Both the position numbers and the translations under genes were made by a program. DNA of 64,000 nt. It comes from CAVTQZ01 sp963737015. Its GTDB lineage: Bacteria > Actinomycetota > Acidimicrobiia > Acidimicrobiales > UBA8190. The notes beneath the pieces are model-generated. The model saw only the letters and a program-made list of their open reading frames with translations, did not search any database and was not told where the DNA came from. The DNA lies in NCBI GenBank assembly GCA_963737015.1, contig CAVTQZ010000002.1, positions 310,001-374,000 of the forward strand, in the 5' to 3' direction. This document shows positions 1 through 8,152 of this stretch, piece by piece; position 1 is the stretch's first letter; each line of letters begins with the position of its first letter.

Positions 1-981
1 GGGCACCTCTTCGTGCGGAGAATCGAGGTAGACCTTCGCCTCGGGCGGCTGGCGGAAACGACCGTGGCTCCAGCGGATCTCGACGTGCCCGTGGACCTCC
101 CGGTCGTTCGCGATACGGCGATCGTGATACTCGGCTCGCCAGGCGACCCGGGGTTGGCCGCCACCTTGCGCCTCGACCTCAAATGCTTTCAAGCGGTACA
201 ACCGGCGCCAGTCCCAAGGAGTGTCGATGCGCAGGCGCATCGAGCCCGAAGGACTCGTCCCGAGGATGAAGTAGGGAGCCGACCCGATCCGCAACAACCG
301 CCACAACATGCTCTCGGCGTTTCCCGTGGCGAGGCGCTCGTTCCACGCCCGCGACGTCTCGCGCGAGACCGACTCGCACAGTCGTCGGTAGGCGTCGTGT
401 GCCCCCGAAGGCCAGCCGCCTCGAAGCGCACGCGCCAACAGGTTCTTCTGGTCCCTCGTGAGTAGGGCCGGTTCTGCGGGAAGCGCCTCGGTGTCGACCG
501 TCGCGATGCACAACCGGTAGAGCTCGCTGTACTCGTGGGGAGCCACCCGCATGTACCAGTCTCGGGCGTCGTCCACCGGGGTCTGCGCCAAGAGCCCGTC
601 GACCAGACGGGCGGGACTCGGGTTGTGCAGTATCCGCGACAGGTACTTACAGCTCACCAGATAGACGTGGTCGATGCGCAGATCGGAGGGAACCACCTCG
701 TCACCCGGGGGTCTCCGGCCGCCCGTCCACTCCACGACGCGGGGTCGTCGCCCCCTCAACGCATCGGCGGCGAGGAAGAACGCTCTTCCATTGGCAAAGC
801 CGGAACGGAAGTCCGCCTCATAGACCCCGCTGTCACAAAGCTTTCCAAGAGCGTCCCAATCGTCGGCGCTCAAGTTGGCCATTTGGCGTGGCCGTCGGGC
901 CAGAACCGAGCTCAGGTCGGGGTGGCCGAGCATCCCTAGACCGGTCGCAATCTCGGTGACGAAGGTGCGGTGAGAGGGCAC
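1..981 (-). CDS. Hypothetical protein, C-terminus off the window edge
   Basis: The minus strand is open from a GTG at 979-981 to the left edge, giving 327 codons with no stop. The start lies 8 nt after the stop of the upstream kinase gene, so it probably ends the same leftward operon. I do not recognise the family. The visible protein is soluble, rich in Arg, Trp and Leu, has no signal peptide or membrane segment, and opens with a helical stretch (VTEIATGLGMLGHPDLSSVL). No catalytic motif is evident. The GTG start is preferred over extension because it follows the neighbour's stop closely; an in-frame extension would overlap the kinase. Confidence 0.7.
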   Translation of the reverse strand, partial: MPSHRTFVTEIATGLGMLGHPDLSSVLARRPRQMANLSADDWDALGKLCDSGVYEADFRSGFANGRAFFLAADALRGRRPRVVEWTGGRRPPGDEVVPSDLRIDHVYLVSCKYLSRILHNPSPARLVDGLLAQTPVDDARDWYMRVAPHEYSELYRLCIATVDTEALPAEPALLTRDQKNLLARALRGGWPSGAHDAYRRLCESVSRETSRAWNERLATGNAESMLWRLLRIGSAPYFILGTSPSGSMRLRIDTPWDWRRLYRLKAFEVEAQGGGQPRVAWRAEYHDRRIANDREVHGHVEIRWSHGRFRQPPEAKVYLDSPHEEVP

Positions 982-988
982 CCTTGCG

Positions 989-2572
989 TCAGACGCCGTC
1001 CGGCCTGTTCAGACGGGCGAACATGGGCTTGAGTGACTTGTAAAGCTTGGGAAACTCCGCGTATAGGCGTTCGTAGCAGCGCCCGGTATCTGGATCCGGC
1101 TCGAAGACGGCATCTACGGGAACGAGCTTCGCGAGCTGCTCGAACTCGACGTAGCCAAGCGCCAGCGAAGCCCACAGACCGGCACCGCGCAGGTTCGCGT
1201 GAAGCGGCTCGGCCACACGCTCGAGCCTCCGGCCGAGCACGTCCGCATGTATCTGGCACCAGAGGTCGGAGATCGCGCCCCCGCCGATCAATCGAGCGGG
1301 TTCGAGACGTCGGCGTACGAAATGTTCGACCGCCTCGTAGAGCCACCGGTTGTTGTATGCGACCCCTTCGAGCACGGCCCGGATCAAATGTGCGCGATCG
1401 CTTTGGAGGGACAGATTGTAGAAGCCGCCCCTTGCGTTGCGGTCGTCCACGGGTGAGCGCTCCCCTGCGAGCCATGGAGTGAAGATGACACCGCCACTGC
1501 CCGCCGGTACGGACGCCGCCAGCGAAGTCATGTCGTCGAGCGAGGGTGATGCAACTTCTGACAAACCATCTCGCGCATTGACTACGTTGTCGCGCAACCA
1601 CTCCAGGCACAGGCCACCGGTCTCGTGGTTGTCGGCCACGAGGTAGCGGCCCGGGGAGAGACCCGGCACGGAGGCGACCTGGCGAATGGCGTCGGTCTTC
1701 TTCATTGGGACCGGGCAGCTGATCCAGGAGGTCGTCGAGATCACGAGATGGGTCTGGAAGTCGAGGACGGACCCTGAACCGACGGCAGCGGAATGCAGGT
1801 CCGTCGTGCCCGAGACGACCTGCACGCCGGGAGGAAGACCAAGTTCATGCGCGACTTCCGGCTTCACGTCCCCGATGATCGTCCCCGTGGGAACGAGCGG
1901 AGGAAGCTTCTCCGCGGGTATGCCGGCTGCACGCACGAGTACCGGGTCGTATTCGAGGCGGTCCTGACGCCGGTTGTCGGTCAGCCAGGCCGCTGTCATC
2001 GAGGCGTGTGTCGCGGCGGCGATTCCGGTGAACCGCATCGAGAGATAGTCGACAGGTTCCATGTAGTAGCGGGTCCGGGAAGCGAGCTCGGGCTCGTCCT
2101 TCTCGATGTAGAGCACGTGGCCGATGGGGTCAGCCCCCCAAACCGACGGAGCTCCCCCGGTCCGCCGGACCCAGCGCCATAGAGCGAGAGGGGCATAGCC
2201 CGAGATCGGCCCCCCGACAGCCCGGCGGGAATGACGACCCCCGCGTGTGTCCATCCACAGCACGCACTCCCCGACGGGCCGTCCGTCTTCGCCAACCGGC
2301 ACGGTGCTCGCCCACTGTCCGGTGCACGAGATCGCTGCGATCTTCGACGGCTCCACCAGACCGCTCGCGAGCGCCCTTTTGGTCGCTGCGGCTATCAGCT
2401 CCCACCATTGGTCGGCATCCTGGACCGCGCCGCCCCCGGGCAGGTGGCGCGTTTCGACGCGCGTGTGCTCGGACCAGTCGATGCTCCCCGACAGCGATAC
2501 CAGCCCGACTTTCGGTCCACCCGTACCAAGGTCGATCGCCAGGACGTGGGAGACGTCGCGTCGGGGGCTCAC
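989..2572 (-). CDS. FGGY-family carbohydrate kinase (xylulokinase-like)
   Basis: A 527-aa protein, the usual length for FGGY sugar kinases, which phosphorylate a sugar or polyol with ATP in the cytoplasm. The N-terminal phosphate-binding motif AIDLGTGGPKVG lies near residue 12. A second motif, SGTTDLHSAAVGSG, begins the second actin-like half, and GGGAISDLWCQIHADVLGR near the C-terminus is the adenosine-binding region. The GTG at 2570-2572 overlaps the stop of the upstream PLP-enzyme gene by 4 nt (GTGA), which fixes the start; the frame is open further upstream but that would lie inside the neighbour. The substrate cannot be assigned; xylulose-type sugars are the nearest family guess. Confidence 0.88.
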   Translation of the reverse strand: MSPRRDVSHVLAIDLGTGGPKVGLVSLSGSIDWSEHTRVETRHLPGGGAVQDADQWWELIAAATKRALASGLVEPSKIAAISCTGQWASTVPVGEDGRPVGECVLWMDTRGGRHSRRAVGGPISGYAPLALWRWVRRTGGAPSVWGADPIGHVLYIEKDEPELASRTRYYMEPVDYLSMRFTGIAAATHASMTAAWLTDNRRQDRLEYDPVLVRAAGIPAEKLPPLVPTGTIIGDVKPEVAHELGLPPGVQVVSGTTDLHSAAVGSGSVLDFQTHLVISTTSWISCPVPMKKTDAIRQVASVPGLSPGRYLVADNHETGGLCLEWLRDNVVNARDGLSEVASPSLDDMTSLAASVPAGSGGVIFTPWLAGERSPVDDRNARGGFYNLSLQSDRAHLIRAVLEGVAYNNRWLYEAVEHFVRRRLEPARLIGGGAISDLWCQIHADVLGRRLERVAEPLHANLRGAGLWASLALGYVEFEQLAKLVPVDAVFEPDPDTGRCYERLYAEFPKLYKSLKPMFARLNRPDGV

Positions 2573-3960
2573 GCGCCTTCCGGGACCTGCTGGTGACCGT
2601 CCATCATGTCCTCCATCACGGACTTGATGAAGGCGTCGGCTTCGTTCGTCAGTCCACCGACGACGCCGCCGTATACAGCGCCCGAGTGCGCCTGGTCTTC
2701 CTTGTGCTCGACCGCATATTTGACGGCTTCTTTGAGGTCCTCTTCGAACGACTCCACGACTTCGGGACACGTCTGGGGTCTCGTGACCGCCATGTGCAAC
2801 GCGTTCGGATACTGCTGACCGTTCAACCGCCAACCGCGCAGGCGCATGAAATCGTTCACGTGGTAGATGTCGAACGCGTCCGAGGTGAAGCTGAACACGA
2901 TCGTCGGGCGGCCGATTATCCGCAGCTCCGGATGGGAACTGACAGCGTCGATCATCGCCTGCGCTGTATCGAAGAGTTGCATCGCGTATCTGCGGTAGCC
3001 CTCGCGTCCCAGGTGAACCATGGCGGCCCATGTCGAAGCGAGCAGTCCGCCCGAACGTGAACCATCCATGCCCGGAGAGCAGTACTTGCCACCGCTCCAC
3101 CCCGTGAGGAAGAAGTACTGGGAGTTCCGCAGCGCCTTGTCACGAAACGTAAGCACCGAGGTGCCCTTCAGGGCGTACCCGTACTTGTGGGTGTCCGTCG
3201 AGATGGACGTCACACCGGGTAACCGGTAGTCGAATACGTCAGTCAGGTAACCGAGCTCTTCGCCGAAGGGAAGTATGAAGCCACCGAGGCATCCGTCCAC
3301 GTGGAGCCCGGTGCCTCTTCCGAGCGCCAGCTCCGACAGGCGGTCTATCGGATCGATGATCCCGTATCCGTAGTTGCACGCCGAACCCACGATGGCGACC
3401 GTCTGGTCGTCGATCGCTGCCCCCATGCGTCCGACATCGGCCTGCATGCTCACCGGATCAACCGCTATCACCCGTAGCTCGATCCCGAACAGGTGACAGG
3501 CCTTGTCAAAGGCGGGATGCGCCGTCTCGGGCTTGACGAAGTTCGGCTTTGTGACTCCGCGTTCGCTGCGAGCGTGTTCCCGGTAGGCCAGAACCGCATG
3601 GGCGATGCTCGAGGTGCCGCCGCTCGTCACCAGACCGCCCGGGTCGGTCGCGGTGATCGCATCCGCATGCATCAGGTCGAGTGTCATGGCGATGATCTCG
3701 GCCTCGAACTTGGTCGCGCTTGGGCACATGTCGCGTTGAAGAGCGTTTACGTGTGAGAAGAGCCCGAAGGCCTCGTTCAGGAGTCCGTAGTGGGTGTGAT
3801 CACCGCAGTACATCGTTCCCGAGCACTTGCCTGTCTCCCACCACGCGTCCTCTTCTTCGGCCATCTCCTTGAGCACCGCCACGAGCTGGTCGTGCGGCTG
3901 TCCGGTGTCGGGAAGCCGACGACGTACCTCGAAACGGTCGCCATAGGGGTAGTCGGGCAT
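2569..3960 (-). CDS. PLP-dependent decarboxylase/aldolase, sphingosine-1-phosphate lyase-like
   Basis: A 463-aa group II PLP enzyme. The motif STDTHKYGYALKG near residue 247 contains the lysine expected to bind pyridoxal phosphate, and the S-x-D-x-HKYG-x-x-x-KG form is typical of sphingosine-1-phosphate lyases rather than glutamate decarboxylases. Upstream, TSGGTSSIAHAVLAYREHAR binds the cofactor phosphate and LHVDGCLGG supplies the cofactor-contacting Asp. S1P lyases cleave phosphorylated long-chain bases to an aldehyde and phosphoethanolamine; whether this enzyme does so or decarboxylates an amino acid is not settled by sequence. It starts 9 nt after the phosphatase gene and overlaps the FGGY kinase by 4 nt, so the three are probably co-transcribed. 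Confidence 0.85.
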   Translation of the reverse strand: MPDYPYGDRFEVRRRLPDTGQPHDQLVAVLKEMAEEEDAWWETGKCSGTMYCGDHTHYGLLNEAFGLFSHVNALQRDMCPSATKFEAEIIAMTLDLMHADAITATDPGGLVTSGGTSSIAHAVLAYREHARSERGVTKPNFVKPETAHPAFDKACHLFGIELRVIAVDPVSMQADVGRMGAAIDDQTVAIVGSACNYGYGIIDPIDRLSELALGRGTGLHVDGCLGGFILPFGEELGYLTDVFDYRLPGVTSISTDTHKYGYALKGTSVLTFRDKALRNSQYFFLTGWSGGKYCSPGMDGSRSGGLLASTWAAMVHLGREGYRRYAMQLFDTAQAMIDAVSSHPELRIIGRPTIVFSFTSDAFDIYHVNDFMRLRGWRLNGQQYPNALHMAVTRPQTCPEVVESFEEDLKEAVKYAVEHKEDQAHSGAVYGGVVGGLTNEADAFIKSVMEDMMDGHQQVPEGA

Positions 3961-3969
3961 GTCGCGACC

Positions 3970-5145
3970 TTACGTCCGGGGCCCGCTCCATTGGACGAGA
4001 ACCAAGGTCGCGTCGTCGGCGAGCTGAAACCTGTGGTGTTCGAGCACGGCCGAGACGATCTGACGGACGATCTCCTCAGGAGGAACATTGTTGGAGGCGA
4101 ACCTGCCAGTGAGGTCCGCCAATCGGTCCACCCCGAACCCGACGCCACCCGGAAACCGGGCTTCGACCACACCGTCTGTGTAGAAGAGGAGCTCGTCTCC
4201 CGGCTCCAGCGAATGGCTGCCCACTTGTGCCTCTCCTTCTATTCCCACACCCCAAGGCACCGTGGGGGAACAGAGGACCTCGCCGATCACCTTCCCGTTA
4301 CGGATGAGCAACGGCCTCGGATGACCGGCGTTCGTCCACGAGAGCACCCCCGAGTCGAGGTTGAGCTCGGCGAGCTGGCCCGTGACGAACTTCTCCGCCC
4401 CGTAGTGGGTCCTTATGACGTCGTCGAGATCAGCATGTGTGTACGCGAGTGAGCGCCCGTCGCGACGGTTGTTGCGGTAGCAGCCAATCGCGAGGCTGCT
4501 CAAAAGCGTCGAGTCCAAACCGTGGCCCATGGCGTCGAGTATCCCGATGTGGAGCAGCGGGCCGTTGACGGCGTAATCGAAGGAGTCCCCGCCCACGTGA
4601 TAGGCGGGCTCGAGAACTCCTGCGACTGTCGCTCCGGACGTCTTGAGGACGAGCGGCGGCAAAAGGTCCCACTGAATGCTCGCGGGCAGGGTCATGTTCT
4701 TGCGGCGGCGGTGATAGTTGAAAACGTCGGTGAAGCGCGACCTCGTCGCGATGAGGTAGCCCACGAACATCCCAAGCGTCTCGCAGGCCTCGAGAGTCTC
4801 CGCCGAGGCTTCAGGAACGGTCATCGCAATGACGCCGATCCGGTTGGACCCCTCCAGAACCGGTGCCCACACCCGGAACCCATCGGGGCGCTTCGAGGAC
4901 AAGGACTGCTGGCTCAGGAAGGCTCTGCCGGCCATGGTCGAAGTGATCTCCTCGGACGCGGGGAGATCCGAGCTCGTCCTACCGTCACCGACCAACACGA
5001 GGACCGACTGTTCGAAGTCGGCGAGGTAGACGGCGACGTCGGCCGCGCCGAGCTCGACGCCGAGGGACGCGCAGATTGAGCCGAGAGTCCCCGGGTCCTC
5101 CTGCGCGGCCTCGCGCAGGGTCTGCGTCAGGCTGAACGGCGCCAT
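3970..5145 (-). CDS. PP2C-type SpoIIE-family serine phosphatase with N-terminal GAF-like domain
   Basis: A 391-aa protein. Residues about 1-150 look like a GAF-type sensor. Residues about 180-391 form a SpoIIE/PP2C phosphatase with the metal-binding motifs AYHVGGDSFDYA, ILDAMGHGLDSTLLSS and LLFYTDGVVEAR, plus the family signature SWTNAGHPRPLLI. Such proteins usually dephosphorylate anti-anti-sigma factors in partner-switching networks; no STAS or RsbW-like partner lies in this window. It heads the leftward group with the PLP enzyme and kinase and is divergent from the GGDEF-EAL gene. Confidence 0.9.
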   Translation of the reverse strand: MAPFSLTQTLREAAQEDPGTLGSICASLGVELGAADVAVYLADFEQSVLVLVGDGRTSSDLPASEEITSTMAGRAFLSQQSLSSKRPDGFRVWAPVLEGSNRIGVIAMTVPEASAETLEACETLGMFVGYLIATRSRFTDVFNYHRRRKNMTLPASIQWDLLPPLVLKTSGATVAGVLEPAYHVGGDSFDYAVNGPLLHIGILDAMGHGLDSTLLSSLAIGCYRNNRRDGRSLAYTHADLDDVIRTHYGAEKFVTGQLAELNLDSGVLSWTNAGHPRPLLIRNGKVIGEVLCSPTVPWGVGIEGEAQVGSHSLEPGDELLFYTDGVVEARFPGGVGFGVDRLADLTGRFASNNVPPEEIVRQIVSAVLEHHRFQLADDATLVLVQWSGPRT

Positions 5146-5332
5146 GGCTGGGTTCTAGCCGGTTTTCACGATAACGGTGGTCAGCACGCTCTTTTGATCA
5201 CGGCAACTAACCGGACCTGGAAGCCCGGCGGAGGTTCGAGGCGGCTCAAGCCAAAGCGACGACCTGCCGATGCAAACCGGTGCACGCCACTTCAACCGGG
5301 AGGGCGGCGGGTTGAACCAGAGCGTCGTATAG

Positions 5333-7354
5333 ATGCCGCGCTCGAGCACGACTCAGACTTCACTTTCGTCAGCCTTCGCGCCGCTTTCTGTTTCCACCTC
5401 CGAACGCTGGCTCGAGGATTCGCGAGAGTTCCGCGGACACAGGTCCTGGTGGGCAGCCCACAGGCCATGGTTCCTACCCGAAGGCCGTGGACTTCCGGAA
5501 GAGGTGTGGCTGAAGCGTCACCGCGGCCTGACCTGGATGCTTTGGGCACAGGTCCCCGCCCTCTTCATCTTCGGCGTGATACGTGGTTACGGGGTCGCGT
5601 CCTCTGCCATCGAGACCTCGGTTCTCCTCGTTCCCGGGATTGTCGCCCTGATGCCCCGGCTCAGCAGGAACATCCGGTCCGCGAGCACGGCGCTCGGCCT
5701 GGTTATAGGCGCGTCGATCCTCGTCCACTTCTCCGGAGGACTGATCGAGGCGCACTTCCAATTCTTCGTGGTGCTCGCCTTCCTGACCCTCTACCAGCGC
5801 TGGCAACCATTCCTGCTGGCACTGGTCTACGTCGTTCTCGAACACGGCATCGTCGGGGCGCTCGACCCGAGGGCCGTCTACAACGAGGCGTCCGCCGTCG
5901 CCCACCCGTGGACGTTCGCTGCGATCCATGGCGGGTTCGTACTGGCGGCGAGTTTCGGCAACATCCTCGCCTGGCGGCTCACAGAGCAACAGGCGCTTCA
6001 AGACGGGCTCACCGGTCTCGCCAACCGGACGTACCTCCTCGACTGGCTCGCCACAGCCCTCCAGGGACGGGGGCGGCTCAGCACAGCAGTGGTGTTCATC
6101 GATCTCGACGATTTCAAGGACACGAACGACGGGTTCGGACACGAAGTCGGCGACCTCCTGCTCCAGGCGATCTGCCACCGGCTGGAGCGTCAGATCCGCG
6201 ACGGCGATCTGCTCGCACGCATCGGCGGCGACGAGTTCGCTGTGGTGCTGGTCGCCTTGGGCTCCCGAGAGTCAGGGATCACAGCGGCTTCGCGCATCCT
6301 CGAGGTCTTCAAGGAACCATTCAGGGTTCTCGAGATGAACCTCTCGGTCGCGGCGAGCATCGGGATCTCATTCGGAGCTGACGGCGACTGCACTCCCTCC
6401 GAGCTCGTGCGAAACGCAGATCTCGCAATGTACGAGGCTAAACGCGCAGGTGGCGAGCGAGTACGCGAGTTCGAGCCCGTCCTCCACGCCCTCGCTCTCC
6501 AACGTACGGAACTGGCCGCCGAGCTACGCAGCGCCCTTTCGGAGAATCAGTTCGCGGTGCACTATCAGCCCATATTCTCCATCGGTTCAGGCGCGTTGAC
6601 AGGTGTCGAAGCCCTCGTCCGCTGGACGCACCCGACCCGCGGCGTCATCCCTCCCGTCGAGTTCATCCCCGCCGCTGAACAGTCGGGATTGATCGTGCCG
6701 CTCGGCGCATGGGTCCTGCGCTCGGCCTGCTCCCAGGCCGCAAGATGGCAGGCACTTCGCCCCGACGGGCGTCCGCTGAAAATCTCGGTGAACCTCTCAC
6801 CGCGACAGCTCGCCGAACCATCGCTCGTGGCAACGGTCGTGGGGGCTCTCTCGGATTCGGGACTCGAGCCTTCCTCGCTGTGCCTCGAGATCACCGAGAG
6901 CGCGTTCATCCGGGACTTCGAGACAGCTCTCTCGACCCTGAATGCGCTCAAGACCATAGGAGTGGTCCTGGCCCTGGACGACTTCGGTACGGGGTACTCG
7001 TCGCTCAGTTACCTCCAGCGCCTACCGATCGACAACGTGAAGATCGACCGCAGCTTCATCATCGGGCTCGACACGGACGGCCACGACACACGGATCGTGC
7101 GCGCCATCATCGATCTCGCCCGCGCAATGGGAATGGTGGTCACAGCGGAAGGGGTCGAGACCGAGAAGCAACTGGACCGGCTGAATGCACTCCACATCGA
7201 TCTGGGGCAGGGTTTCCTACTCGGAAGACCCCAGAGTCCCGAGGCGCTGTCCTCGCTGATCGTCAATCCCACACCGCCCCTGTGGCATTCGACGACCGGC
7301 TTGCACGAAATATCGGTGGCGCTGCGGAGCGGTGAGATCGAAACGGCGATGTGA
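5333..7354 (+). CDS. Membrane-anchored GGDEF-EAL cyclic-di-GMP enzyme
   Basis: A 673-aa protein with an N-terminal membrane region (about residues 65-215, several hydrophobic helices), a GGDEF domain with an intact GGDEF active site (RIGGDEFAVVL) and a C-terminal EAL domain with GVEALVRWTHP and DDFGTGYSSLSYLQRLP. All core catalytic residues I can check are present, so both diguanylate cyclase and phosphodiesterase activity are possible. The ATG at 5333 has a weak ribosome binding site, so the true start is less certain than the domains. A hairpin (arms 5291-5297 and 5310-5316) lies in the leader. The following membrane-protein gene overlaps its end. Confidence 0.93.
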   Translation: MPRSSTTQTSLSSAFAPLSVSTSERWLEDSREFRGHRSWWAAHRPWFLPEGRGLPEEVWLKRHRGLTWMLWAQVPALFIFGVIRGYGVASSAIETSVLLVPGIVALMPRLSRNIRSASTALGLVIGASILVHFSGGLIEAHFQFFVVLAFLTLYQRWQPFLLALVYVVLEHGIVGALDPRAVYNEASAVAHPWTFAAIHGGFVLAASFGNILAWRLTEQQALQDGLTGLANRTYLLDWLATALQGRGRLSTAVVFIDLDDFKDTNDGFGHEVGDLLLQAICHRLERQIRDGDLLARIGGDEFAVVLVALGSRESGITAASRILEVFKEPFRVLEMNLSVAASIGISFGADGDCTPSELVRNADLAMYEAKRAGGERVREFEPVLHALALQRTELAAELRSALSENQFAVHYQPIFSIGSGALTGVEALVRWTHPTRGVIPPVEFIPAAEQSGLIVPLGAWVLRSACSQAARWQALRPDGRPLKISVNLSPRQLAEPSLVATVVGALSDSGLEPSSLCLEITESAFIRDFETALSTLNALKTIGVVLALDDFGTGYSSLSYLQRLPIDNVKIDRSFIIGLDTDGHDTRIVRAIIDLARAMGMVVTAEGVETEKQLDRLNALHIDLGQGFLLGRPQSPEALSSLIVNPTPPLWHSTTGLHEISVALRSGEIETAM

Positions 7355-8102
7355 GGTGAACACCGCTGCGCCTGTGGTTCCCGTTCTCATGTCGGCGGGG
7401 ACGTCGAAGGTGCCGCTCGCCGGCCATCTCTGGCATGTGGTAGAGGCGGTTGCGTTCATCGTCATGAGCCTCGGGGGAATCTGGTTGTCCGAAGTCCTCC
7501 ACCGCCGTCGGAGCGTCGGGCCGCAAACGTTCCCGAGCACGGACGGAGATGCCGTTCACCCCAACGGCCGCGCCACCTTGGCGAAGTCACTCCTCGCTCT
7601 CGTACATCTGCGGCTTCGAGAGGACGTCGGGCGGCGGCGTGTCCTTTTGCCCCTCGTCGGTCTCGGGTACTTCGGCGCAGCCTCGGTGCATTTCGTCGTG
7701 ATGCCGGAGCACTTCGGGGAAGCGACCCTCTACGGGATCTTCTTCGTCTTCGCCGCGAGCCTGCAGGTCGTCTTCGGAATTCTCATGCTCGGTCGTCCCT
7801 CCCGCCCGCTGATAGCAGTCGGGCTCGTCGGGAACCTGGCGGTGATCGCGCTGTGGGCCCTGACCCGGACAGCTGGAATTCCCCTCGGGCCCGATGCAGC
7901 TCGGCCCGAGACGGTGGGAGGCCTCGACGTATTGGCCACCGGTTTCGAGCTTCTGATCGTGGCCGGCTCCGCGCTTCTGCTCTGGCAGCGGCAGATCCGG
8001 CCGGCGCTGCGTCTCTCGTCTTGGGCTCCTGCGATCTGGGTACTCGCTGCGGCGTCCGCCGTCGCGATCGCCATCACAACGGTGGTGGCACCTCCGAGCT
8101 GA
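7332..8102 (+). CDS. Integral membrane protein of unknown function
   Basis: A 256-aa hydrophobic protein with about six predicted membrane helices: one near residues 30-50, then five between 100 and 254. I do not recognise a catalytic motif. A histidine and methionine cluster (ASVHFVVMPEHFGEA) sits between the second and third helices. The GTG at 7332 overlaps the GGDEF-EAL gene by 23 nt; a second GTG at 7356, right after that gene's stop, is an equally plausible start and gives MNTAAPVV. Overlap suggests co-transcription with the cyclic-di-GMP gene. It ends 50 nt before treY. Confidence 0.7.
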   Translation: MRSKRRCEVNTAAPVVPVLMSAGTSKVPLAGHLWHVVEAVAFIVMSLGGIWLSEVLHRRRSVGPQTFPSTDGDAVHPNGRATLAKSLLALVHLRLREDVGRRRVLLPLVGLGYFGAASVHFVVMPEHFGEATLYGIFFVFAASLQVVFGILMLGRPSRPLIAVGLVGNLAVIALWALTRTAGIPLGPDAARPETVGGLDVLATGFELLIVAGSALLLWQRQIRPALRLSSWAPAIWVLAAASAVAIAITTVVAPPS

Positions 8103-8152
8103 CGGAGGCTCTAACTGGTTCTCGAGACGTCGGGGCGGGTAAGCCGGGCGAC

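Noticed and set aside
2573..3100. In-frame N-terminal extension of the FGGY kinase
   Set aside because: It lies wholly inside the PLP-enzyme gene and the FGGY phosphate-binding motif starts right after the GTG at 2572.
5146..5332. Cyclic-di-GMP riboswitch
   Set aside because: Some short words resemble it but the order and spacing of the conserved elements do not fit.
7853..8152. In-frame extension of treY
   Set aside because: It overlaps the membrane-protein gene and has no TreY similarity; the conserved N-terminus begins at 8153.
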